Shown here in pieces: positions 29,038 to 37,659 of a DNA stretch of 64,000 bases. Positions within the stretch are counted from its first letter, which is position 1. The number at the start of each line of letters is the position of its first letter. Source of the stretch: Synergistaceae bacterium (lineage in GTDB: Bacteria > Synergistota > Synergistia > Synergistales > Aminobacteriaceae). The DNA lies in NCBI GenBank assembly GCA_017450125.1, contig JAFSWZ010000028.1:32043-96042 (forward strand). Reading direction: 5' to 3'. The notes beneath the pieces are model-generated. The model was given only the letters and a program-made list of their open reading frames with translations, did not search any database and was not told the DNA's origin. Made by a program: the position numbers and the translations under genes.

Positions 29038-30318
29038 TTATCTGTCTCCTGTCTCTATTCCTCTTTCGAGGGAAAATATATCGTCTAAGTTCATCGGTTT
29101 TCCGAAGTAATAACCCTGTGCCTTGTCGAAACCTATCGAGCGCAGATACTCGAACTGTTCAGCCGTCTCTACTCCCTCAGCTAATGCCTTCATTCCCATA
29201 AGCCGGGCCATGCGCAGATTCGAGCTGATGATGTACTTTGCCTTCTCAGATTTTCTTATGTCGAAGCCGTGCAGAAATTTCATGTCAAACTTTATCGTGT
29301 CAAAATTGTAATCCTTCAGGACGTTCAATGACGAGTAGCCCGAGCCGAAATCATCCATCCACACTTCATAGCCCATTGCCCGGAATCTCTCTATCCCCAA
29401 GTTCAGCACGGTCAAGTCCTCGCCGTTCCCGCTCTCCGTAATCTCGATGTGAAGCATACTGCGCGGAATGTGGTTGAGCGTTACAGCAAGTTCTACCTCC
29501 TGCAGAATGTCGCAGAGTTCGAAGTCCAGCCGCGACAAATTCACCGACACCGGCAGAACGGGAAGCCCCTTCCTTGCGCGGGCGTGATAGTCCCTGCAGA
29601 CCTGCTTCAGCGCGTGAATGTCAAGCCTGTGAATCTCCCTGTATTCCTCGAGCGTCGGGATAAACTCAGCCGGCGAAATGTTCCCGAGCTCCGAATCAGT
29701 CCACCGCGCAAGTGCCTCTGCCTCGCAGATTCTGCCGGTCTGGACGTTCACGATCGGCTGATACAGCACGCGTACAGAACCGTTCATTATCGCGCTGTCG
29801 AGGCTGTCAAGAATGTGCTGCTGAACCTCAAGCTCCCTGCTCATTCCCTCGTGGAACATGCACGAACTCACGCTGTGGTTCTTCCTGATGCTGTCGCACG
29901 CCAGCTTTGCCCTGTCGCAGCATGAACGTATATCCTCGTTCTCCGACGGAAAGTATATCCCCGCCCGAAGCCTCAGCGTAATATCGTCGTGGAGGGCGTA
30001 AAGGTACTCCTGAATCATGTCGGTGTTGAGCTCGACGGTTGCCCAGTCGGTCAGCACAGCAAAATTGTCATCGCTGAAACGTGCGGCCAAGCTGCCGTTC
30101 TCCGGTGGAAAGATTATGCGAATGATCGTTGCGGTCTCGCGGAGAAGTTCATCTCCCCTCTTGAAGCCGAAACGTTTATTGAACATCTTGAAGTTGTCGA
30201 GGTTGAACCAGATCAACGCCAGCCCTTCAGAAGCTGACCGCAAAAAATCTCCGGCCTGTTCGTGGAAAGCTGAACGGTTAAGCAGACCCGTAAGACTGTC
30301 GGCAGAAGGGGAAAGCAT
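29038..30318 (-). CDS. Degenerate GGDEF plus EAL cyclic-di-GMP phosphodiesterase
   Basis: A 426-residue cytoplasmic protein with no sensor or membrane domain. Residues 1-150 are a GGDEF domain whose signature is replaced by FSDDNF, so no cyclase activity is expected, although DSLTGLLNR and FNLDNFKMFN are kept; it could bind GTP or regulate. The EAL domain (about 185-425) looks active: EAEALARW, SVNLSR, HIEITES, DDFGSGYSSL, IKFD, EGVET and QGYYFGKP, covering the usual metal and catalytic positions. GTG at 30321 and ATG at 30318 are adjacent; ATG is preferred. It is co-transcribed with the PPC protein and argH. Confidence 0.88.
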   Translation of the reverse strand: MLSPSADSLTGLLNRSAFHEQAGDFLRSASEGLALIWFNLDNFKMFNKRFGFKRGDELLRETATIIRIIFPPENGSLAARFSDDNFAVLTDWATVELNTDMIQEYLYALHDDITLRLRAGIYFPSENEDIRSCCDRAKLACDSIRKNHSVSSCMFHEGMSRELEVQQHILDSLDSAIMNGSVRVLYQPIVNVQTGRICEAEALARWTDSELGNISPAEFIPTLEEYREIHRLDIHALKQVCRDYHARARKGLPVLPVSVNLSRLDFELCDILQEVELAVTLNHIPRSMLHIEITESGNGEDLTVLNLGIERFRAMGYEVWMDDFGSGYSSLNVLKDYNFDTIKFDMKFLHGFDIRKSEKAKYIISSNLRMARLMGMKALAEGVETAEQFEYLRSIGFDKAQGYYFGKPMNLDDIFSLERGIETGDR

Positions 30319-30322
30319 CACG

Positions 30323-30745
30323 CTACACGAACTCGAACAGATTCAGCCCTACGTCCTCATCCAGCTTGCGTTCCACCATACCTTCAGAGACCTCCACTGT
30401 CATTTCACACGTTGCGCTTACACGTGCGCTGTTCAGGTGTCCGCCCCATACACGGCCTTCTTTGTCCGCCGCGCTCATGTGGATGTGCTGGTAGAACTCT
30501 CCGTCCTTCGTCGTAACTGTTCCCCACAGGCTCACTATCTCGGCCGGAAACTGGAAGTGATGCGTGTGGTACTTCTTCTCTGCTACGTCGAACAGTCCGA
30601 CGCTGAAATCATCTATTGCACCGAGTGCCTTGACCTCAGCAAGAACTATCTTCTCCGCTTCGCATAACGTCTTGAGCTGGGTGAGTATCTCCTCTCCTCT
30701 GTCTATCCTAACGAAATACTTGCTGCCGAATTTTCTGTACTGCAT
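30323..30745 (-). CDS. PPC-domain (DUF296) putative DNA-binding protein
   Basis: A 140-residue protein made up entirely of a plants-and-prokaryotes-conserved (PPC/DUF296) domain, which forms trimers and is linked to DNA binding. The conserved HIHMSAADKEGRVWGGHL has the family's histidines; FGSKYFVRIDRGEEI is the usual opening. There is no AT-hook. ATG at 30745 lies eight bases after AGGAG. The gene heads an operon with an EAL phosphodiesterase and argH; a TATAAT box (30784-30779) just past the upstream terminator may be its promoter. Confidence 0.82.
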   Translation of the reverse strand: MQYRKFGSKYFVRIDRGEEILTQLKTLCEAEKIVLAEVKALGAIDDFSVGLFDVAEKKYHTHHFQFPAEIVSLWGTVTTKDGEFYQHIHMSAADKEGRVWGGHLNSARVSATCEMTVEVSEGMVERKLDEDVGLNLFEFV

Positions 30746-30792
30746 CAATCATTCTCCTGCTCAAATGGGATGGGAAACATTATACAGCAGGG

Positions 30793-30832
30793 CAAAAAAT
30801 TAACACCCTCCCCGAATTTCCGGAAAGGGTGC
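30793..30832 (-). terminator. Intrinsic terminator of the pilin-like gene pair
   Basis: On the minus strand a 10-base GC-rich stem (CACCCTTTCC with GGGGAGGGTG, one mismatch) is followed by TTAATTTTTT. It lies shortly after the stop of the downstream pilin-like gene. Confidence 0.82.
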
Positions 30833-30856
30833 GGCTGTCTTGTGGGTCAAATTGTG

Positions 30857-31513
30857 CTAGTCGAGGTTGGCTATCAGCATGTAGACGAAATCGCCGTGCG
30901 CAGGAGTGTAAATAGAGTTGACGACTTTCTGCTGGCCTCCCAAGAGTCCAAGCGAGCCTGCACGAAGCGCGATCTTCTCCTTGATGGCATCCTCGTTCTT
31001 CCCGAAGCGGTAGCCGACAAACCATGAGTTGCCCGTGAGCTTGATGCCGCTTCTGCTGGACACCCACTCGCCTTCATCGTTTTGTACGGTGGAGACTTCG
31101 CCTACTGTCTCGGAGCACAGAAAATACGTACCTGTACCTTTGTTCCACGACGTTACTTTATTGTGCGGGTTGAGCTCTATTGACAGGCCGCCGTCAAGAT
31201 ACTTTAGGATTTCTGCCTTGCCGGCTCCTCCGCCTTCGTCCAGGTAATCGCCTATGTATCGCGGCGTTCCTGTCTTGTCGCGGTTCAGGTATATCTTGTA
31301 CTCATTGCCGACCTTTACAACTTTGTCGTAGTTGTCCGTGTACCATGCAAGTACGGCGGTCCTTATGTTGCGCATGTCGGCAATTATCTTTGTGGCCTTC
31401 GCAGAACTCACGGCTTCGGTGCTGGAGAGCATCATCATTGCGGCGAGTATGCCGATCACGACAATCACTATCAGAAGTTCCACGAGTGTGAAGCCCTTGC
31501 GTTTGCTCTTCAT
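30857..31513 (-). CDS. Type IV pilin/pseudopilin-like protein (copy 1)
   Basis: A 218-residue protein with a class III signal peptide: MKSKRKG then FTLVELLIVIVVIGILAAMM, cleaved by prepilin peptidase after the glycine and N-methylated, with the invariant glutamate at +5. The first 45 residues are almost identical to the neighbouring gene's product; the C-terminal head differs. Both share a late motif, KIALRAGSLGLLGG here and KLAARAGSLGLVGF there. Likely an assembled pilus, pseudopilus or competence component in the periplasm. No assembly ATPase or platform gene is nearby. Confidence 0.88.
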   Translation of the reverse strand: MKSKRKGFTLVELLIVIVVIGILAAMMMLSSTEAVSSAKATKIIADMRNIRTAVLAWYTDNYDKVVKVGNEYKIYLNRDKTGTPRYIGDYLDEGGGAGKAEILKYLDGGLSIELNPHNKVTSWNKGTGTYFLCSETVGEVSTVQNDEGEWVSSRSGIKLTGNSWFVGYRFGKNEDAIKEKIALRAGSLGLLGGQQKVVNSIYTPAHGDFVYMLIANLD

Positions 31514-31539
31514 TGCTCATTCCTCCCTTTAACGTTAAA

Positions 31540-31570
31540 GCCGGGCATCCCCAGCTGGGCAACACCCGGC
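31540..31570 (-). terminator. Hairpin between the two pilin-like genes
   Basis: On the minus strand GCCGGGTG pairs with ATGCCCGGC around an inner GCCCAGCTGGGG element, followed by TTTAACGTTAAAG. It is placed between the stop of copy 2 and the start of copy 1 and may terminate part of transcription or stabilise the upstream message. Confidence 0.5.
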
Positions 31571-31598
31571 GAATATTGCGAACCGATGGACTGTGCGG

Positions 31599-32174
31599 TT
31601 AGTCGTCCAATTTCTGCACCAGCAGACCGACATATTCTGCATTCGTGTAGGGATTCTGTGTGGGTTCACCGCCCAATTTGCCTTTGTCCGGGAAGCCCAC
31701 CAGTCCCAGACTTCCTGCGCGAGCCGCGAGCTTCTCCTTGACCTTCGCGTCCGTGCCGACCTTGCAGGACACGTACCAGTCCTTATAGTTAACATCGTTC
31801 AGCGTATAATCACCGTCTTTATGTGTACTGTCACCCTTAGCCATCAACGTCAGAGAGCTCTCGTTGCTGAGGTACTTGGTGATTGCGGTTTTATTGCTCA
31901 GCACATAATTCGACAGGCTGTCGTAGGTCGTATCACCGATCTTAATGGTGCATTTCTTACTAGACGCGTTGTAGGTAACGCTGTCGATGTTGTCCGTATA
32001 CCACGACAGAGTCGCCGTCTTGAGGTTGCGAAGGTTGCTGATGATGTTGTTGGCCTTCGCCGAACTCACTGCCTCAGTGCTCGAAAGCATCATCATAGCG
32101 GCCAGAATACCGATTACCACGATGACAATCAGCAGCTCCACAAGGGTAAAACCCTTACGCTTAATACTCTTCAT
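31599..32174 (-). CDS. Type IV pilin/pseudopilin-like protein (copy 2)
   Basis: A 191-residue protein with the same prepilin leader (KRKG before FTLVELLIVIVVIGILAAMM) and STEAVSSAKA as its neighbour, then a different head domain with two cysteines (KKCTIKIG and YVSCKVG) that could form a disulfide. Being first after the promoter, it is probably the more abundant product. AGGAGGAA precedes the ATG. The pair arose by duplication with conservation of the membrane helix and divergence of the exposed head. Confidence 0.88.
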   Translation of the reverse strand: MKSIKRKGFTLVELLIVIVVIGILAAMMMLSSTEAVSSAKANNIISNLRNLKTATLSWYTDNIDSVTYNASSKKCTIKIGDTTYDSLSNYVLSNKTAITKYLSNESSLTLMAKGDSTHKDGDYTLNDVNYKDWYVSCKVGTDAKVKEKLAARAGSLGLVGFPDKGKLGGEPTQNPYTNAEYVGLLVQKLDD

Positions 32175-32297
32175 CGTTGTTCCTCCTTCTTAATGTGTGA
32201 AAAAGTGTTCCGTCCTACAGCCAGCTAGCGCAAGAAGCAAGTAATTTGTGCAGGCATTCCTCCTTCTTCATTCTTCATCATCCCGGCTGACGGGAAT

Positions 32298-32326
32298 ATC
32301 ATACCATAATAGTTATCGGCTGCCTA
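32298..32326 (-). promoter_or_regulatory. Extended -10 promoter of the pilin-like genes
   Basis: On the minus strand TAGGCA (32326-32321) and TATGAT (32303-32298) are 17 bases apart, and TGG directly before the -10 box makes an extended -10. The leader would be about 115 bases, with a small hairpin (TCCCG, loop TCAGC, CGGGA). Confidence 0.55.
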
Positions 32327-32336
32327 ATCCGACCAC

Positions 32337-32367
32337 ATAAAAGCCGGGCACTCTTCAGCACCCGGCA
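32337..32367 (-). terminator. Intrinsic terminator of the pyruvate oxidoreductase gene
   Basis: On the minus strand GCCGGGTGC, loop TGAAGA and GTGCCCGGC followed by TTTTATG. A 9-bp GC-rich stem located 25 bases past the stop codon. Its outer stem is nearly the same as that of the hairpin between the pilin-like genes. Confidence 0.82.
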
Positions 32368-32391
32368 AAGTGTTTATGTTCTCGCGTCAGG

Positions 32392-35300
32392 CTACTTCGC
32401 AGGTGCGGGCTGTGCACCCATCTCCGCAAGTGCTTTGTAGGTCAGATAGCGTTCACGTGCCTCTGCGCAGTTCTTGTCGAACAGGTCTTCCGCGATGTCA
32501 GGGAAGCCCCTCTTCAGCGACGAGTAACGTACCTCGCCCATCAGGAACTCCTTGTACGCCTTCAGGAACTCCGCCTCGTCGTCAAACAGCTTCGGTGCTT
32601 TGCTGTCCAGCGTGAACGGATTCTTACCCGGCTCAACGTCAGGGTTGTAGCGGTACAGATGCCAGTAGCCCTTCTCGACTGCCAGCTTCGTGCGCTCCTG
32701 CGTCTTGCCCATTCCTGCGCGGATGCCGTGATTGATGCACGGTGCGTAGGCGATGATGAGCGACGGGCCTTTGTGCGCTTCGGCTTCCTTGAGAGCCTTG
32801 AGAAGCTGGTTCTTGTCCGCTCCCATTCCGACCTGCGCAACGTAAACTGTGCCGTAGGTCATCGCCATTCTGCCGAGATCCTTCTTGCGCGTCCTCTTGC
32901 CGCTCGCCGCAAACTGTGCGATTGCCGCAGTAGGTGTTGACTTTGAGGACTGTCCGCCGGTGTTGGAGTAGACTTCCGTGTCCAGAACGAGAACGTTCAC
33001 GTCCTGTCCGCTTCCGAGTACGTGGTCAAGTCCGCCGTAGCCGATGTCATAGCCCCAGCCGTCGCCGCCGAAGATCCACACTGACTTCTTCACGAGGTAA
33101 TCCTTGTACTCGCAGAGAGTGCAGAACTCCTTCATTGCTGCTTCGCTGAAGTTTGCAGCACCGCCGCAGTCCTCGCAGCAGCAGAACAGCTTGTCGAGAC
33201 AATCTTCAACCTTCGCTGATGCCGCGACTGATGCTTCACCGTCATCGTGAGCGTCAAGCCAGCCCTTAAGCACGTCCTTGACCTCTGCAGGAACTTCGTC
33301 CATTCCGAGCAGTGCGTTTGCCGCGTCGACGAGGTAGCCGGTCATTACGTTAAGGGACAGCTTCATTCCCATTCCGTACTCTGCCGCATCCTCAAATAAC
33401 GAGTTGCCCCATGCCGGCCCGTGTCCGTTTGCGTCGGTCGTGTAAGGCATTGACGGTGCAGAACCGCCCCAAATCGAGGAGCATCCTGTTGCGTTGGCGA
33501 CTATCATCCTTGAGCCGAAAAGCTGTGTGATCAGCTTCGCGTAAGGAGTCTCGCCGCATCCTGCGCAGGCACCGCTGAACTCGAATAACGGCCTCTGGAA
33601 CTGTGAGCCCTGTACCGTGAACTTGTCGCCAGCGTCCGTCTTGTCCGTAACGTTCTCGAATGCGAACGTCCAGCGGTCGATTTCTGCTGTCTGCGTTGCG
33701 GAAGGCTTCATCTCGAGAGCCTTGACCGGGCAGATGTCCGCGCAGTTTCCGCAACCTAAGCAGTCAAGCACGTCAACCTGCATCTTGTAGCGGTATCCTG
33801 CCGCCTTGAGTTTCGGTGCCTTAACGTCAACTGCTCCGAACCCTTCAGGTGCTGCTGCCTGCTCCTCTGCATCAAGCAGGAACGGACGGATAGCCGCGTG
33901 CGGGCAGACCATAGAGCACTGGTTACACTGGATGCACTTTGCGCTGTTCCACTCGGGGACGTTCACCGCAACTCCGCGCTTCTCGTACTTTGACGTTCCC
34001 GCAGGGAAGTGGCCGTCCTCGAAACCGTCGACGAATGCGCTTGAAGGAAGCGTGTTGCCCTTCTGTGCGTTGATTGTGTCGACCTGATAGCTGATGAAGT
34101 CAGGAATCTCGCTCGGAAGGCCGGGACGTGCGGTTACTCTGTCTTCTGCCGTCTTCCATGCTTCGGGCACCTGAATCTGTACAAGCCCCGTAAGTCCTGC
34201 ATCAACAGCCGCATAGTTCATCTTGACGATGTCTTCGCCCTTCGCGCCGTAGGACTTCACGATGGCTTCTTTCATGTACCTGACAGCGTCCTCGATGGGA
34301 AGAATCTCCGCCAGCTTGAAGAATGCGCTCTGCATTATCGTATTCGTCCTTGAGCCGAGACCGAGCTTCTGTGCCTCGTCGACTGCGTTGATGACGTAGA
34401 ACTTGCATCCCAGCGTCGCAATCTTCCTCTTCAGGCTCGCAGGAAGGTGCTCCTCGAGTGCTTCAAGGGTCATCCACTGCGTGTTGAGCAGGAACGTTCC
34501 GCCCGGCTTCATGCCCTGAAGAAGGTCATACTGGTTCACGTACTCCTGCTTGTGGCAGGCGATGAAGTCTGCGTTGTCGATGAGGTACGTTGACTTTATC
34601 GGGGACTTGCCGAAACGGAGGTGGGACATCGTGATGCCGCCCGACTTCTTCGAGTCATAGTCGAAGTAGCCCTGCGCGTACATTTCGGTGTGGTCGCCGA
34701 TACTCTTGATGCTGTTCTTGTTTGCGCCGACTGTTCCGTCTGAGCCGAGACCCCAGAACTTGCAGCATACCGTGCCTTCTGCGGCGGCGTTGATGTGCTC
34801 TGTCGGGATTAATGAGCTGTCGTTCACGTCGTCGATGATGCCGAGTGTGAAGTTATTGCGCGGCTCAAACAGCTTCAGGTTGTCGAAGCAGACCTTGAGG
34901 TCGCTGGGTGTCGTGTCCTTGCTGCCGAGTCCGTAGCGTCCGCCGACGATCTTCGGTGCTCTGGGGTTGCCGACGAACAGCGAGCATACATCCTCATACA
35001 GAGGCCCGCCGAGTGCGCCGACTTCCTTCACGCGGTCAAGGACTGCAATAGCCTTCACCGTTGCGGGAAGTGCCCTGAAGAAGTACTTGGGCGAGAACGG
35101 ACGGTAAAGGTGGACTTCAACGACTCCGACCTTCTCTCCGCGAGCGTTCAGGTAATCTACAGTCTCTTCAATTGCCTGGCACACAGAGCCCATTGCGATG
35201 ATTACGCGGTCAGCCTCAGGGTCTCCGTAGTAGTTGAACGGGTGATATTCGCGTCCGCAGATTCCCTTGATGTCTTCCATGTATCCTGCGACGATGTCAG

Positions 35301-36021
35301 GTACTGCATCATAGAAAGGCTGTGATGCTTCCTTCGCCTGGAAGAATATATCAGGGTTCTGCGCAGTTCCCTTCGTGAAGGGCTTTTCGGGACGCATTGA
35401 CCTATCACGGAATGCTGCGATTGCGTCATAGTCAACCAGCTTCGCGAGGTCTGCATAATCGAACGCGTCAACCTTCTGAATCTCGTGTGATGTCCTGAAA
35501 CCGTCAAAGAAGTTCAGAACGGGAACGCTTGACTTGATGGCCGAAAGATGAGCCACTGCCGCCATGTCGTGGGCTTCCTGCACTGAGCCGCCAGCCAGCA
35601 TCGTGAAGCCGCACATTCTCGTCGACATTACGTCTGAATGATCTCCGAAGATTGAGAGCGCGTGCATTGCGATTGCTCTTGCCGTTACGTGGAACACGCC
35701 GGGAAGAAGTTCGCCCGCGATCTTGTACATGTTGGGGATCATGAGAAGCAGTCCCTGAGAAGCTGTGTAGGTGCTCGCAAGTGCTCCTGCCGACAACGCT
35801 CCATGACATGCCGCCGCCGCTCCGGCTTCGCTCTGCATCTCGGTAACTTTTACTGTCTTGCCGAAAATGTTTTTGCGGCCGTGTGCTGCCCACTCGTCAA
35901 TATGCTCGGGCATCGGCGAAGAAGGCGTGATCGGGTAAATGGTAGCCATCTCGGAGAAGGCATATGCTACGTGAGCGACTGCCTCATTTCCGTCCATCGT
36001 TTTCCAGTTACGTTTTGTCAT
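32392..36021 (-). CDS. Pyruvate:ferredoxin (flavodoxin) oxidoreductase
   Basis: Oxidises pyruvate with CoA to acetyl-CoA, CO2 and reduced ferredoxin, a central anaerobic reaction. The 1209-residue single-chain enzyme has the alpha domain at the N terminus (YPITPSSPMPEHIDEWA), gamma, a two-[4Fe-4S] ferredoxin domain (CIQCNQCSMVCP and CLGCGNCADICP, near residues 695 and 750) and the C-terminal thiamine-diphosphate domain (GDGWGYDIGYGGLDHV and VYSNTGGQSSK). CAGCGETPYAKL marks the proximal cluster. It stands alone, with its own terminator and a GAGGGAGGG ribosome site. The name could be porA or nifJ. Confidence 0.95.
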   Translation of the reverse strand: MTKRNWKTMDGNEAVAHVAYAFSEMATIYPITPSSPMPEHIDEWAAHGRKNIFGKTVKVTEMQSEAGAAAACHGALSAGALASTYTASQGLLLMIPNMYKIAGELLPGVFHVTARAIAMHALSIFGDHSDVMSTRMCGFTMLAGGSVQEAHDMAAVAHLSAIKSSVPVLNFFDGFRTSHEIQKVDAFDYADLAKLVDYDAIAAFRDRSMRPEKPFTKGTAQNPDIFFQAKEASQPFYDAVPDIVAGYMEDIKGICGREYHPFNYYGDPEADRVIIAMGSVCQAIEETVDYLNARGEKVGVVEVHLYRPFSPKYFFRALPATVKAIAVLDRVKEVGALGGPLYEDVCSLFVGNPRAPKIVGGRYGLGSKDTTPSDLKVCFDNLKLFEPRNNFTLGIIDDVNDSSLIPTEHINAAAEGTVCCKFWGLGSDGTVGANKNSIKSIGDHTEMYAQGYFDYDSKKSGGITMSHLRFGKSPIKSTYLIDNADFIACHKQEYVNQYDLLQGMKPGGTFLLNTQWMTLEALEEHLPASLKRKIATLGCKFYVINAVDEAQKLGLGSRTNTIMQSAFFKLAEILPIEDAVRYMKEAIVKSYGAKGEDIVKMNYAAVDAGLTGLVQIQVPEAWKTAEDRVTARPGLPSEIPDFISYQVDTINAQKGNTLPSSAFVDGFEDGHFPAGTSKYEKRGVAVNVPEWNSAKCIQCNQCSMVCPHAAIRPFLLDAEEQAAAPEGFGAVDVKAPKLKAAGYRYKMQVDVLDCLGCGNCADICPVKALEMKPSATQTAEIDRWTFAFENVTDKTDAGDKFTVQGSQFQRPLFEFSGACAGCGETPYAKLITQLFGSRMIVANATGCSSIWGGSAPSMPYTTDANGHGPAWGNSLFEDAAEYGMGMKLSLNVMTGYLVDAANALLGMDEVPAEVKDVLKGWLDAHDDGEASVAASAKVEDCLDKLFCCCEDCGGAANFSEAAMKEFCTLCEYKDYLVKKSVWIFGGDGWGYDIGYGGLDHVLGSGQDVNVLVLDTEVYSNTGGQSSKSTPTAAIAQFAASGKRTRKKDLGRMAMTYGTVYVAQVGMGADKNQLLKALKEAEAHKGPSLIIAYAPCINHGIRAGMGKTQERTKLAVEKGYWHLYRYNPDVEPGKNPFTLDSKAPKLFDDEAEFLKAYKEFLMGEVRYSSLKRGFPDIAEDLFDKNCAEARERYLTYKALAEMGAQPAPAK

Positions 36022-36159
36022 GAAAGATAAAACCCTCCCTCTGGAATCACTAAAATGTTGAGATAAAAAATGGTGTGTGCAAGTATTCTACTACAAATTT
36101 CCCAATCATGAAATAAAATATAGCTTGTACAAATTCTTTCAGCTATTCAGGGAGAAATC

Positions 36160-37659
36160 ATGAACATTAATGAAGTTATGGACAAGTATTTAGCCTCAAA
36201 GCCGGAGGGCAGGTGCTGCTGGTTCAATCACGAGTGGATGACGCGCAGAGAGTTCGCGGAGCTTGCGGACAAAGTTACGGACGCTCTGAGGGCTTCAGGT
36301 TTCGGGGAAGGGCAGAGGCTGGCGGTTCTGATACCCAACAGCCCGGTGATGCTCGCGGTCATGCTTGCGACGTGGCGGCTCGGAGGAGTCTTCTGCCCGC
36401 TGAACGAGAAGACGGGAGAAATCTCACTCGTGAAGACGTTAAGCCTGCTGAAACCGTTTTCTGTGGTTCTGTCGAAGGACGTAAAGCCCGAACTTGAGGA
36501 CGCACTCAACGCTGAGGGATGGCAGAGCGTGAGACTTGGCCTGCATGAACTTGACGGTACGGAGAAATTCGCGGGAAAACTGCAGGACGCTGACGACCTC
36601 GACAAGACGTTAGCGGTAATCTTCTCGACCTCCGGGACGACAGGAGACCCTAAAGCTGTCCCCCTCACTCACGCAAACCTTCTCGACAACATTAACGCCT
36701 GTCTTGAGCACGTGCCCGACCTTGTGGCTGGAGACTCGCTGCTTAATGTTCTGCCGAACTTCCACGCGTTCGGGTTCACGATATGCTGCGTTCTGCCGTT
36801 CGTGCTTGATGCTACGCAAGTGCTCATGACGAGCTTCATGCCTCCGTCGAACGTCATCAAGGCCGTAGAGGAGACCAAGCCGACCGTTCTTCTGCTTGTG
36901 CCGACAATGATAGGTTTCACGACCTCGATGCTCGAGCGCATGGGAAAGAAGCTGACGGGCATAAAGTTATTGATTGCAGGAGGAGACAGGTACAACCCGA
37001 AGATTGATGACAGAGTTACGGCGGCTTTCGGAGTCCCGCTGATTGAGGGCTACGGCATCACTGAGTGTTCTCCTGTTCTTGCGGTCAACCCGAAGCCCAG
37101 CGTGAGGAAGCTAGGAACGGTAGGGCCAGCTTTGCCGCGCTTTGAGCTTCAGCTGCGGAGCGAGGGCGGAGAGATTCTCCCGATACCCGGCGAAGGTGTT
37201 TTGTGGACACGAGGGCCGAGCGTAACATCAGGCTACTACCACGCGCCGGAGGTCAACAAAGAAAGATTCGTTGACGGATGGTTCAACACGGGGGACTACG
37301 TGCAGATAGACTCGGACGGCTACATCAAGATTCTCGACCGCGTAACAGATATAATCATCGTCGGAGGTTTCAACGTTTACCCGCAGGAAGTTGAAGCAAT
37401 CCTCGCAGAACATGACGGTGTGAGCCTTGCCGTTGTCGTCGGAATGCCCAACAGCATAAGCGGAGAAGTCCCGAAAGCGTACGTTATACGCTCGCAGGGC
37501 TCAGAGGTTACGGAAGGAGAACTGGTGAAGTTCTGCAAGGACAGGCTGGCACACTACAAAGTTCCCCGAAGCATAGAGTTTGTAGACAGCCTGCCGGTGA
37601 GTGCGACAGGAAAAATTTTGCGGCGCGTACTGCGTCAGAAGGAGAGAGACAAGCAATAA
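36160..37659 (+). CDS. AMP-forming acyl-CoA synthetase-like ligase (copy 1)
   Basis: A 499-residue adenylate-forming enzyme. The P-loop-like motif is FSTSGTTGDPKAVPLTHANL, with EGYGITECSPV (motif A5), FNTGDYVQIDSDGYIKILDR (A7) and the C-terminal catalytic lysine in SATGKILRRVLR. The fold fits acyl-CoA or acyl-ACP ligases of medium or long chains; substrate specificity cannot be read. ATG with GGGAGAAA upstream. Its TAA shares one base with the ATG of copy 2, so the two are co-translated. It is divergent from the pyruvate oxidoreductase gene. Confidence 0.85.
   Translation: MNINEVMDKYLASKPEGRCCWFNHEWMTRREFAELADKVTDALRASGFGEGQRLAVLIPNSPVMLAVMLATWRLGGVFCPLNEKTGEISLVKTLSLLKPFSVVLSKDVKPELEDALNAEGWQSVRLGLHELDGTEKFAGKLQDADDLDKTLAVIFSTSGTTGDPKAVPLTHANLLDNINACLEHVPDLVAGDSLLNVLPNFHAFGFTICCVLPFVLDATQVLMTSFMPPSNVIKAVEETKPTVLLLVPTMIGFTTSMLERMGKKLTGIKLLIAGGDRYNPKIDDRVTAAFGVPLIEGYGITECSPVLAVNPKPSVRKLGTVGPALPRFELQLRSEGGEILPIPGEGVLWTRGPSVTSGYYHAPEVNKERFVDGWFNTGDYVQIDSDGYIKILDRVTDIIIVGGFNVYPQEVEAILAEHDGVSLAVVVGMPNSISGEVPKAYVIRSQGSEVTEGELVKFCKDRLAHYKVPRSIEFVDSLPVSATGKILRRVLRQKERDKQ

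Noticed and set aside
31593..32228. Open frame on the plus strand covering the second pilin-like gene
   Set aside because: Antisense shadow of a clear prepilin gene; its sequence is compositionally odd and has no motif.
32180..32260. Possible leader peptide (MPAQITCFLR) upstream of the pilin-like genes
   Set aside because: Its ATG is only one base from the AAGGAGG sequence, too close for initiation, and the peptide has no run of regulatory codons.
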